Below, piece by piece: positions 16,806-24,986 of a DNA stretch of 54,638 nt. The notes under the pieces were generated by a model, which did not search any database, was not told the DNA's origin, and saw nothing but the letters and a program-made list of their open reading frames with translations. The stretch is from Alkalibacterium subtropicum (GTDB taxonomy: Bacteria > Bacillota > Bacilli > Lactobacillales > Carnobacteriaceae_A), in contig NZ_FOLT01000011.1 of assembly GCF_900112455.1 (NCBI RefSeq), positions 1 through 54,638 of the forward strand, read 5' to 3'. Numbering within the stretch: position 1 is the first letter of the stretch; each line of letters begins with the position of its first letter. The position numbers were made by a program, and so were the translations under genes.

Positions 16806-17100
16806 GTCCCCCAGGGAAGAAAATCCTTCGGGGACTATTCTTATGGATTTTCGGTGAGTGCAGGTCTTTACTTCAAGACTGCGGTGATGAACTGATGAGT
16901 GTGACCTTGGCGCTTCAAAGAAAGCTTTGGTCGCCCGAAGCACTCTGAATAAGGCAGTTGAAAGCAGATAGTACTGGAATCAGTAAATCATTTCTAATAA
17001 TCAGTTTACTGATCGAAATAAGTGCTGAAACAGCTTCTATATTTTCCCAATAAAGTATATAGTAGAATCAGTTTGATCCTACACTACTTTACTGGGAATA
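16806..17100. repeat. Terminator followed by spaced hairpins (set E)
   Basis: The first stem-loop (16806-16835, GTCCCC/GGGGAC) probably terminates the ATP-grasp gene. Further palindromes are centred near 16871 (GCAG-TCTT/AAGACTGC), 16922.5 (CAAAG/CTTTG), 16972-16978 (AGTACT; TACTG/CAGTA) and 17029 (GCTG/CAGC). A larger imperfect inverted repeat (arms 17044-17065 and 17079-17098) follows. Spacing is about 51 bp for several steps but drifts. The remaining bases up to the metallophosphoesterase hold no gene. Confidence 0.4.
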
Positions 17101-17230
17101 TTTTCGTGAAATGATAGAATCCTCAAACAGTATAGTTGCAGCGATCAGCTCGTGAGTTTTATACTTAACAGATGCCCCTTTATACTAATAAAGAGAAAAC
17201 TGAATCAAGTCATTCATTAAGGAGATTATA

Positions 17231-18088
17231 ATGAATCATAAAAGAGAGATACGAAAAGCGATGCTGGTTCTGCTGCTGATCGTTGGACTGGCCTATTATT
17301 TTTACTGGGGAAACAATGCGGTCGAAACGACTCATTACACCTACACGAATGAAGCGATCCCGGATAACTTTGACGGCTATACTGTCGTTCAAGTATCGGA
17401 CTTGCACAATAAAGATTTCCACGGCGAACTGATCCCTAAAATAGAGGAAGCAGATCCTAATATCATTGTGGTGACCGGAGATCTTATAGACAGAAACCGG
17501 ACGGATCTGGCCTTTGCTGAGGCCTTTCTTGAAGAGGTGATGACGCTGGCACCGGTTTATTTTGTGTCCGGCAACCATGAAGTTGCATCTGGCAATTATC
17601 CTGAGCTACGGGAAATCATCGACCAGACGGGGGTCTTAAATCTGGACGATGCCAGCCGGGTCCTGACTCAAGATAATGAGCAAATCAACTTGCTTGGACT
17701 GGCTGATCCGCTCACTATGCAACTGGATGACGTTATTGAAGAAGGATCAGAATCTGGTGTCATCAAGCAAACGATCGAAGAGATTTCAACTGATGATCCG
17801 GAACGCTTTGATCTGCTTTTATCCCATCGACCGGAGCTGTTTGACATGTATGAGGAAGCTGGCATCGACCTCGTTTTGACTGGTCATGCTCATGGCGGAC
17901 AGATCAGGCTGCCGTTCATCGGCGGGCTCTTTGCACCATCGCAGGGATTCTTTCCCGATTACACTGATGGCAGATATGTGGAAGACGAGACGACCATGAT
18001 CCTTAGTCGCGGCCTGGGGAACAGTATTTTCCCGCTGCGGGTCTTTAATCGTCCTGAATTAGTCGTGATCACTTTACACACAGAGTGA
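17231..18088 (+). CDS. Membrane-anchored metallophosphoesterase (YkuE-like)
   Basis: Calcineurin-like phosphoesterase of 285 aa. One hydrophobic N-terminal segment (about residues 10-26) anchors it, with the enzyme domain most likely outside. All dinuclear-metal motifs are present: SDLHN (D57, H59), TGDLID (D84), SGNHE (N115, H116), LLSHRPE and TGHAHGGQ. The family hydrolyses phosphodiesters or lipid-linked phosphates, and the substrate is unknown. AAGGAG seven bases before the ATG. The MFS gene follows after about 110 bases and has its own -10-like TATAAT at 18159-18164. Confidence 0.85.
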   Translation: MNHKREIRKAMLVLLLIVGLAYYFYWGNNAVETTHYTYTNEAIPDNFDGYTVVQVSDLHNKDFHGELIPKIEEADPNIIVVTGDLIDRNRTDLAFAEAFLEEVMTLAPVYFVSGNHEVASGNYPELREIIDQTGVLNLDDASRVLTQDNEQINLLGLADPLTMQLDDVIEEGSESGVIKQTIEEISTDDPERFDLLLSHRPELFDMYEEAGIDLVLTGHAHGGQIRLPFIGGLFAPSQGFFPDYTDGRYVEDETTMILSRGLGNSIFPLRVFNRPELVVITLHTE

Positions 18089-18198
18089 GCTACGAGACGA
18101 GAAGTGATTTTTTAATGAGAATTGAGCAGACGTTCTTACTTCTCAGAGCGGCTTTACGTATAATAGTCAGTATTGATTGAAAAGTGAGGAGAGATGGT

Positions 18199-19446
18199 GT
18201 GCAGAATAGAAGTAGCATGCACTGGATCGTGGCTGTGGCTATGAGTGGCCTGGCGATCAGTGCCGTTGGATTACCGATAATGACAAACGGGGTATTTATT
18301 ACACCTATTGCTGACAGTCTGGATGTTTACCGCGGATCTGTCGCCATGCATAATACGCTGACCTTGCTGATGAAGGCAGTCATGTCCTTGTATGTACCCA
18401 GACTGATCGACCGGTTCGGTTTTAAACGGACGATCATCTCCGGTGTCCTTCTGGCCGGGGTGTCCAACTATCTGCTGGGATGGGTAGCTTCGCTATGGCT
18501 CTTTAACATCCTGGGGACCCTTCGCGGGATCGGAGCGGGGCTGCTGGCATGGGTACCACTGACTATCGTCATCAATGAATGGTTCAATGAGAAACACGGA
18601 CTGGTCACCAGCATCGTGCTGAGTTTCAGCAGTGTCACGGGAGCGATTTTCTCTCCCATTTTCTCCGGTCTGATCTCATCTCTAGGCTGGGAACAGTCCT
18701 ACCGCATCATGGGGATCCTGATCGTCCTGTTTGCTTTACCGGCCATTCTTGTCCCCTATACGCTGGATCCCAGAGAGAGTGGTTATTTACCTTACGGCAC
18801 GGATGATTCACAAGAAGGCAAAGCCAAGGAACGGGCCGTCATCAAACGGGATGAACAGCGGGATGTATCTCTGTTCATCTTCGGACTGTTATTTATTTTC
18901 ACTCTGTTTCAGACCTTGCTTATAGGCGTGCCGCAGCATTTCCCCGGGTTTGCCCAATCGCTGGATTATTCTTCGGATGTCGGGGCAACCATGCTGTCCA
19001 TTGCGATGGTCAGCAGTATTGGATTCAAGCTCGGCTTAGGTTATGTCAGTGACCACTGGGGTCCTGTGAAAAGTACCGTCAGCGTTTTGACGCTGATTGG
19101 ACTTTCCAGCGCCGTTCTGTTGGGTTTCGATCTTGTGCCGATGCTATATGCCGGCGCCTTTCTGTTTGGTGCGGCGTTTTCCATTCCATCGGTCAGTGTC
19201 ACCCTGCTGACAAAGGAGTTTTTTGGAAGGTACAATTTTACGCGCCTGTTCCCGATCCTGGCTTTCTCGACGAGTCTTGGGGGAGCGATTTCCCTGGCGG
19301 CAGTCGGCTTTATTTATGACTTTACCGGGTCTTATGCTCCGGCCTTTGCGGTTGCTTTAGGCATCAATGTGTTGAATATCATCATCTTGCTCATCATCTC
19401 CAGTCGGATCACCAAACGTCAGGCGGATAAAAAGAAAAGTGGTTGA
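18199..19446 (+). CDS. MFS transporter, 12 membrane segments
   Basis: About 415 aa with twelve hydrophobic segments and the MFS loop RLIDRFGFKRT between helices 2 and 3. Overall pattern is that of the oxalate/formate antiporter or CynX-like group (NEWFNEKHG, SSVTGAIFSPIFSGLIS). The substrate is unknown. The frame opens at GTG 18184, but that codon is inside the GTGAGGAGAG ribosome-binding site; GTG 18199 is correctly spaced. A terminator follows at once, so it is monocistronic. Confidence 0.85.
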   Translation: MQNRSSMHWIVAVAMSGLAISAVGLPIMTNGVFITPIADSLDVYRGSVAMHNTLTLLMKAVMSLYVPRLIDRFGFKRTIISGVLLAGVSNYLLGWVASLWLFNILGTLRGIGAGLLAWVPLTIVINEWFNEKHGLVTSIVLSFSSVTGAIFSPIFSGLISSLGWEQSYRIMGILIVLFALPAILVPYTLDPRESGYLPYGTDDSQEGKAKERAVIKRDEQRDVSLFIFGLLFIFTLFQTLLIGVPQHFPGFAQSLDYSSDVGATMLSIAMVSSIGFKLGLGYVSDHWGPVKSTVSVLTLIGLSSAVLLGFDLVPMLYAGAFLFGAAFSIPSVSVTLLTKEFFGRYNFTRLFPILAFSTSLGGAISLAAVGFIYDFTGSYAPAFAVALGINVLNIIILLIISSRITKRQADKKKSG

Positions 19447-19460
19447 GTAAATATCCCTGA

Positions 19461-19489
19461 AGTCGGTGCCTAGAGCATCGGCTTTTTTT
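19461..19489 (+). terminator. Terminator after MFS gene
   Basis: AGTCGGTGC (19461-19469) pairs with GCATCGGCT (19475-19483) including G-U pairs, followed by a run of T. Another small stem (19530-19547) and a nested one near 19562-19584 lie further on, before the next gene. Confidence 0.75.
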
Positions 19490-19690
19490 GATGCAGTATG
19501 GTGTGATGGACATCATGACTGTACAAAAAGATCGTCAATGAACGATCCTTATCAGAATGCAGCCTGCGAATAGTCTTCGGAGGCAGATCGCGGCCGGAAG
19601 CTGAATCCGGGCCAGCTGACACTTTACCTTAGATTTACGTCTGGACTTTTTATATAATGAAGAAAGATAGAGGGAAAGGAGTCAACAATT

Positions 19691-20539
19691 ATGACGATGG
19701 AACATTATTTTGAAACGAATGACGGGTCGCGCTTACCTAAAATCGGTTTAGGCACGGTTTACATTAAAGGGGCCAAAGGGGTCCAGAGCACACTTTCGGC
19801 CATCCAGAACGGCTACCGCCTGATCGATACGTCGACCAACTATAACAACGAAGGGATGGTGGGGGAAGCGATCAGACGCTCTTCCATCCCTAGAGAAGCG
19901 TTCATCATCAGTTCCAAACTGCCCGGAGAGGCGCATGCCTACGATAAAGCCATCATGATGATACAGGAGTCGCTCTACCGCATGGGACTGGATTACTTTG
20001 ACAAGTACCTGATCCACTGGCCGCTGCCGAAGCAGGATAAATATGTGGAAGCGTGGCAGGCCATGGTGGATGCACAGAAATTCGGTCTTATCAAATCGAT
20101 CGGTGTGTCAAACTTTCTGGAGGAACATCTGGACCGGATCATTGAAGAGACCGGGGTCGTCCCGGCGACGAACCAGATCGAGCGTCATCCTTACTTCAAT
20201 AATAAGGAACTGATTGCCGTCAACAAGGAACGCGGCATCCTCACCGAAGGCTGGAGTCCCTTTGGTAGAGATAAAGTGGACGTTTTGGGGATAGATGTCC
20301 TGAAAGAAATCGGTGAAAAGTACGGCAAATCAGCCGCACAGGTCGTTTTAAGATGGAATATCGAGAACGACGTACTGACTGTGGCTAAATCAGCCTCACC
20401 GGAAAATCAGCGCGCCAATCTGGATGTGTTCGATTTCTCATTGACGCCAGAAGACATCGAAAGGATCGATGCACTCGACAAAGGAGAACCGGGACGAGTG
20501 GAAGGCCAGCATCCTAACGAATACGAAGAGTTCGATTAG
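19691..20539 (+). CDS. Aldo/keto reductase
   Basis: NADPH-dependent oxidoreductase of the AKR superfamily (282 aa, standard length). The tetrad is visible: Asp in LIDTSTNY, the Tyr of the same motif, Lys in IISSKLPG and His in YLIHWPLP. SIGVSNF and the C-terminal KSASPENQRANLDVFDF (NADPH phosphate site) match 2,5-diketogluconate reductase-like enzymes. AAAGGAG eight bases before the ATG. It is a distant relative of the reductase at 29928. The natural substrate is unknown. Confidence 0.9.
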   Translation: MTMEHYFETNDGSRLPKIGLGTVYIKGAKGVQSTLSAIQNGYRLIDTSTNYNNEGMVGEAIRRSSIPREAFIISSKLPGEAHAYDKAIMMIQESLYRMGLDYFDKYLIHWPLPKQDKYVEAWQAMVDAQKFGLIKSIGVSNFLEEHLDRIIEETGVVPATNQIERHPYFNNKELIAVNKERGILTEGWSPFGRDKVDVLGIDVLKEIGEKYGKSAAQVVLRWNIENDVLTVAKSASPENQRANLDVFDFSLTPEDIERIDALDKGEPGRVEGQHPNEYEEFD

Positions 20540-20570
20540 GGTCGAATCCCTTTAAATTAATATGTCAAAG

Positions 20571-20604
20571 CGTTCAGCGAACTTATCGCTGAGCGTTTTT
20601 ATTT
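20571..20604 (+). terminator. Terminator after aldo/keto reductase
   Basis: CGTTCAGCGA and TCGCTGAGCG (20571-20580, 20586-20595) with one G-U pair, followed by TTTTTATTT. Confidence 0.85.
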
Positions 20605-20667
20605 AATAAAAAACCTCTTTTATATTATGATTAGGATACAACAGTTTGCAGGAAAAGGATGAGGACG

Positions 20668-23352
20668 ATGGCTAAAGATAACGAAACAGAACAAACCTAT
20701 TATCAATATGAAAATGAAGAAATCGTAAAAGAATTCGATTCAGATGCGACGGAAGGGTTAAGTTCCGAAGAAGCGCAGAAGCGTCTGGAGCAGGACGGAC
20801 CGAACGAGATCGAACATGAGGAAGTATCCAAATGGACGATTCTGATCAGACAACTGAATAATGTCGTGATCTACATACTTTTTGCAGCGGTGGCGCTGAC
20901 TTTAGGCATGGGACACTATTCGGATGCTGTGGTTATCGGTCTGGTCATCATTGCCAATACCTTTATCGGCTACTACCAGGAAGTGAACGCGTCCAATGCC
21001 CTGGAAAAAATCAAGGATATGCTGTCGACGCAGGCGACGGTCATCAGAGACGGTAAGCGTGTCGATATACCGGCCGAAGAAGTCGTGAAGGGTGATCTGG
21101 TCTATATCGAAGCGGGGGACAATATACCCGCCGACCTTCGCCTGATAGAAGCTGAGAATATGAAAGTACAGGAATCTTCGCTGACTGGGGAATCCGGTTC
21201 GGTGAGCAAGGAAGCGGAACCCCTGGAAGGGAAAAAATCCACCGGTGACCAGAGCAATATGGCTTTTTCTTCGACATCGGTCACGAACGGTAACGGTACG
21301 GGTGTCGTTGTAGCGACTGCCGAAGAAACCGAGATCGGCAAAATCAGTTCGGCCGTCAGTGAACAGTCGCATCAGAAGACACCATTGATGAAAGAAATCG
21401 ACGGGTTAGGTAAAAACATCTCGTATGTGATTTTAGGTGTGGCGGCCCTGCTGTTTGCCCTGGGCTTCTTCATCGGCGACTATACGCTCGCGGCCCTTTC
21501 ACTTGCCGTCATCACCATGATCGTCGGTTCGATCCCGGAAGGACTTCCAGCGACGACCTCTGTGGTTTTAGCCATGGGTGTAAGGACTTTGGCGAATAAA
21601 AAGAATACGATCGTCAAAACACTGCCCGCAGCTGAAACACTTGGTTCAGTCGACATCATCGCGACAGACAAGACAGGCACGCTGACACGGAATGAAATGA
21701 CTGTCCAGACGATCGTGACGACAGAAGACACCTATGAAGTCACCGGTGTCGGGTATTCTCCAGATGGGGATATACTGAAAGATGACGAACCGGTCGATCT
21801 TGATGAACTGGAGACATTGAAGGAACTGATCCAGTCAGGATATGAAGCCAATGAAACGACGCTTGAACAGGAAGAAGACAAGTGGATCATCAACGGTGAA
21901 CCGACAGACGGGGCTTTTCTGACGCTTTATCAGAAAAGTCATAAAACGGAAGAGTCGGATTACGAAGAAATCGACCGGATTCCTTTTGATTCAGACTACC
22001 GTTACATTGCTTCACTTTCACAGCATAAAGAAACCGGGGACCAGAAAATCTATGTGAAAGGTTCCCCGGATAAGATTTTTGAGATGGCAGAAGGGTCGGA
22101 TCCGGACTTCGACCTGTCACACTGGCAGGATAAAGTGGAAGAGTTGTCTTCCAAAGGACAGCGCGTGGTCGCTGTCGGCGTGAAGAAGCTGGACCAGAAG
22201 AAGGAAGATATCGATCATCCGGATATGGAAGACGGCATCACCTTCTTAGGTATCGTCGGTATCATGGACCCGCCGCGGGATGAAGTGATCGATTCTATTA
22301 AAACCATGCGTAAAGCTGGTGTGGAGGTCAAGATGATCACAGGGGACCATCCAAGTACAGCGAAAGCCATCGCTGAAAAGCTGGGACTGGCAGAAGAGGT
22401 CAATACCATCACTGGTCTCGAGCTGGAAGAAATGAGCGAAGACGAGTTGACAGAAAAAATCAATGATTATCACGTTTTTGCCCGGACAACGCCGGACAAC
22501 AAACTGAAAATCGTCAAAGCGTATAAACGCAGCGGCAAAGTCATTGCCATGGTCGGTGACGGTGTGAACGATGCGCCGGCTCTGAAAACTTCAGATATCG
22601 GGGTGGCGATGGGTCAGAAAGGAACGGATGTGTCGAAAGATTCAGCAAACATGGTGCTGGCCAATGACGATTTTTCCACCATGCAGACAGCCATCCATGA
22701 AGGCCGACGCATTTACGACAACATCAAAAAGAGTATCCTGTATCTCCTGCCGACGTCGTTTGCCGAAGGGCTGATCATTGCAATCACGCTTCTCCTGCAG
22801 AACGACCTGCCGCTGCGGGCCACTCAGATGCTGTGGATCAATATGGTTTCGGCCATCACGATCCAGTTTGCCTTCATCTTTGAACCGGCTGAAGAAGGAA
22901 CGATGGAGCGGCCGCCGAGAGATACGAGCGAGCCATTTGTGGGTAAGCGTCAGGCCTTTGAAATTGCCTATGTCTCTATACTGATGGCGGGATTGAGTCT
23001 GCTTGCATATAATTGGCTCACTACTTCTTACGGTGTCGATCAGGCAACGGCCAGTACCACAGTCGTGAATATCATGGTCATGAGTAAGATATTCTATCTC
23101 TTTAATATCCGTACCCGCAAACCGGCCTTCTCAAAAGAGTTCTTCAGTAACAAAATGGCCTTTGTCATCATCGGGATCATGCTCGTACTGCAGCTGATCC
23201 TGACGTATGTGCCGTTCATGCAGCGCTACTTCTATACGGAAGGGTTGGATGTACTGGAATGGCTGATCGCGATCGGCGTCGGGATCATCGTCCTGATCGT
23301 CACCGAAGCAGACAAGTTGATCCGACTGAAGGTTTTGAACAAAGACGAATAA
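20668..23352 (+). CDS. P2-type cation-transporting ATPase
   Basis: About 894 aa in the membrane. N-terminal cation ATPase domain, LTGES actuator motif, PEGLP in helix 4, phosphorylated Asp in ATDKTGTLTRNE (about residue 334), KGSPD in the nucleotide domain, MVGDGVNDAPALK hinge, and a C-terminal helical bundle. Helix 6 reads WINMVSAITIQFAFIFEP. The Asp found in SERCA-type Ca2+ pumps (NLVTDG) is replaced, which places the protein near the CtpF-like subgroup with uncertain ion (Ca2+, Na+ or other). ATG 20659 also opens the frame, but AAAGGATGAGG is spaced for 20668. Monocistronic, with a strong terminator. Confidence 0.9.
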   Translation: MAKDNETEQTYYQYENEEIVKEFDSDATEGLSSEEAQKRLEQDGPNEIEHEEVSKWTILIRQLNNVVIYILFAAVALTLGMGHYSDAVVIGLVIIANTFIGYYQEVNASNALEKIKDMLSTQATVIRDGKRVDIPAEEVVKGDLVYIEAGDNIPADLRLIEAENMKVQESSLTGESGSVSKEAEPLEGKKSTGDQSNMAFSSTSVTNGNGTGVVVATAEETEIGKISSAVSEQSHQKTPLMKEIDGLGKNISYVILGVAALLFALGFFIGDYTLAALSLAVITMIVGSIPEGLPATTSVVLAMGVRTLANKKNTIVKTLPAAETLGSVDIIATDKTGTLTRNEMTVQTIVTTEDTYEVTGVGYSPDGDILKDDEPVDLDELETLKELIQSGYEANETTLEQEEDKWIINGEPTDGAFLTLYQKSHKTEESDYEEIDRIPFDSDYRYIASLSQHKETGDQKIYVKGSPDKIFEMAEGSDPDFDLSHWQDKVEELSSKGQRVVAVGVKKLDQKKEDIDHPDMEDGITFLGIVGIMDPPRDEVIDSIKTMRKAGVEVKMITGDHPSTAKAIAEKLGLAEEVNTITGLELEEMSEDELTEKINDYHVFARTTPDNKLKIVKAYKRSGKVIAMVGDGVNDAPALKTSDIGVAMGQKGTDVSKDSANMVLANDDFSTMQTAIHEGRRIYDNIKKSILYLLPTSFAEGLIIAITLLLQNDLPLRATQMLWINMVSAITIQFAFIFEPAEEGTMERPPRDTSEPFVGKRQAFEIAYVSILMAGLSLLAYNWLTTSYGVDQATASTTVVNIMVMSKIFYLFNIRTRKPAFSKEFFSNKMAFVIIGIMLVLQLILTYVPFMQRYFYTEGLDVLEWLIAIGVGIIVLIVTEADKLIRLKVLNKDE

Positions 23353-23365
23353 ATGAGTTGAGAGG

Positions 23366-23398
23366 AGAGCGTTCGTTTGACACGAACGCTCTTTTTTT
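23366..23398 (+). terminator. Terminator after P-type ATPase
   Basis: Eleven perfect pairs (23366-23376 with 23382-23392), five-base loop, then a run of T. Confidence 0.9.
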
Positions 23399-23481
23399 AT
23401 GGAATGAATAGGCGTAGTCAACACGATAATGGTTTTTAAGACAACTTCAGCAGTTAGTAATTAAGTTTAAGACCGTACTTG

Positions 23482-24075
23482 GCGAACTTGACTGATTTTG
23501 GGTGATACGTTGAGGGACTCTCAACGTATCTGCCGAAGTTGGAGGAGGTTCGGTCGATAGACGCACTCACGTCGCTCCTACTTACCGAAGTTGGCTAGGT
23601 TCGGTAAGTAGGATGGGGGCATTCATTTCTATCAACCGAAGTTGGTCAACTTCGGCGTGTACGACCGGGAGCTCATATCATAACGACCGAACTTCCGTCA
23701 CTTCGGCGTGTACGACCGGGATACCATATCCTAAAGACCGAACTTCGCTTTATTCGGTCTTTACGTTGATCAAACAAGACTGAATCGACTGAAGTCAGGG
23801 GATGTTCGGTCGATTCACTCACTACCAGTTGCTGTACAGACCGAAGATAGGTCGATTCGGTCCTTACAGACGAAAAGAACATTTCAATGCACCGAAGAGA
23901 GGGAAACTTCGGCTTATACTAACGCCTCTCTTTATCCTAACGACCGAACTTCCAGAATTTCGGCTCTTACAAACCTAGTCCCATATCCAATCGACCGAAC
24001 TTGCTGCAGCTTCGGCGTGTACGAGAATAATAGTCATAAGAGTCAACCGAACTTGGACGAAGTCAGCTCGTTCAA
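23482..24075. repeat. Array A: twelve phased hairpins with CCGAA/TTCGG core
   Basis: The core CCGAA (sometimes GCGAA or CTGAA) starts at 23482, 23533, 23585, 23636, 23687, 23738, 23789, 23841, 23892, 23944, 23995 and 24047, so the pitch is 51 or 52 throughout (mean 51.4). In most units TTCGG follows after about 10 bases and closes a hairpin. Arms outside the core differ between units but often remain complementary: 13 pairs at 23577-23612, nine at 23636-23655, ten around 23735-23761, 12 of 13 around 23781-23817, seven at 23839-23860. Linkers of about 27 bases vary, often beginning GTGTACGA or TTAC. An extra 11-pair hairpin (23504-23530) sits midway between the first two units. Open frames here are accidental. 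Not a CRISPR: the conserved part is short and the linkers are not unique spacers between identical repeats. Confidence 0.85.
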
Positions 24076-24201
24076 ACATAAGAGAGTAGTGAAAGCACCT
24101 AACCCCCTCGGGAATCACTTCCAAACAATCAAAAACTCCACTGATTTTGGAATCCTGATGCTATACTTGATATAACAGAAACGGAGAAAGAGGCGACAGA
24201 G

Positions 24202-24771
24202 ATGTTTACACAGAAGATCGATGAGGAAATAGCGTTGAAGCTGAAAGAGTATCAGGACACTCAGAAAATGTTCGCACTGATCGACGCCTCTCGGAAACAA
24301 CTGAGCCAGTGGATGACCTGGGTGGATGAGGTGCGGTCACCGGAAGATGTTGAAAAAGTCACACGGCGGCAGCTGCTGCAGTTCGTTAAAAAAGAGGCGA
24401 TGCATTTTGTGATCCTTTATCGAGATGAAGTGGCCGGAGAGATCAGCCTGAAAGAGATCGACTGGACCATTCAGTCAGGTGAGATCGGGTACTGGCTGGG
24501 CAGTGCCTATACCGGCAAAGGAATCATGGCTCGGGCAGTCAAAAGCATGCTGGCTTATGCATTCGAGGAACTGGCTCTGCATAAAGTGGAAATCTGGGCT
24601 GCCGAAGAAAATGCGAAGAGCCGGAGGATCCCGGAAAGACTGGGGTTTGTACAGGAAGGCACGCGTCGGGACGATGAACTGATCGGCGGAAAGTACATTA
24701 CGATGATCATATACGGTATGCTGGAAAATGAGTGGCATCAGGCAAAGGCGAAAGGAAATAAGGAAGGATAG
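24202..24771 (+). CDS. RimJ/RimL-type GNAT acetyltransferase
   Basis: About 189 aa, acetyl-CoA-dependent N-acetyltransferase of the Acetyltransf_3 group (ribosomal-protein alanine acetylase relatives). Motifs: EIGYWLGSAYTGKGIMARAV (acetyl-CoA loop), ELALHKVEIWAAEENAKSRRIPERLGF and a C-terminal tyrosine-containing strand. In the usual motif the asparagine of N-x-x-S is present as ENAKS. The substrate is unknown: ribosomal protein, antibiotic or other amine. The ribosome-binding site is weak (AAAGAGGCG). The gene lies between array A and its own terminator, which overlaps the last codons. Confidence 0.85.
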   Translation: MFTQKIDEEIALKLKEYQDTQKMFALIDASRKQLSQWMTWVDEVRSPEDVEKVTRRQLLQFVKKEAMHFVILYRDEVAGEISLKEIDWTIQSGEIGYWLGSAYTGKGIMARAVKSMLAYAFEELALHKVEIWAAEENAKSRRIPERLGFVQEGTRRDDELIGGKYITMIIYGMLENEWHQAKAKGNKEG

Positions 24772-24790
24772 GATGCCGGTCCTATCCTCT
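24765..24790 (+). terminator. Stem-loop terminator of the acetyltransferase gene
   Basis: Nine perfect pairs (24765-24773 with 24780-24788). The stem overlaps the stop codon, and the downstream run CTTCACTATACC is only moderately T-rich. Confidence 0.6.
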
Positions 24791-24986
24791 TCACTATACC
24801 AAATCTTTTCGCACATTTTCACTCAACTAACAAGATTGACCGTAGTCAGTACGTTGCATCTGTCAAACAGAAACAGCTGTTTACCGGTTACGCGCTCAAT
24901 CTCTTAAGCTCAGGTTTCTTTTAGGTGTATGCCCTCTATCAATGGTATACTAAATTTACTAAGTAATAAGGGATGGAGGATGAGTC

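Noticed and set aside
23673-23882. 69-aa minus-strand ORF
   Set aside because: It runs across hairpin units of array A; its peptide merely translates the repeat.
23482-24075. Array A as a CRISPR array
   Set aside because: The pitch is CRISPR-like, but the conserved part is only about 5+5 bases inside a hairpin, arms vary, linkers are partly alike, and no cas gene is present.
23482-24075. Array A as integron attC sites or a terminator series
   Set aside because: No integrase, no cassette ORFs, and the stems lack T-runs.
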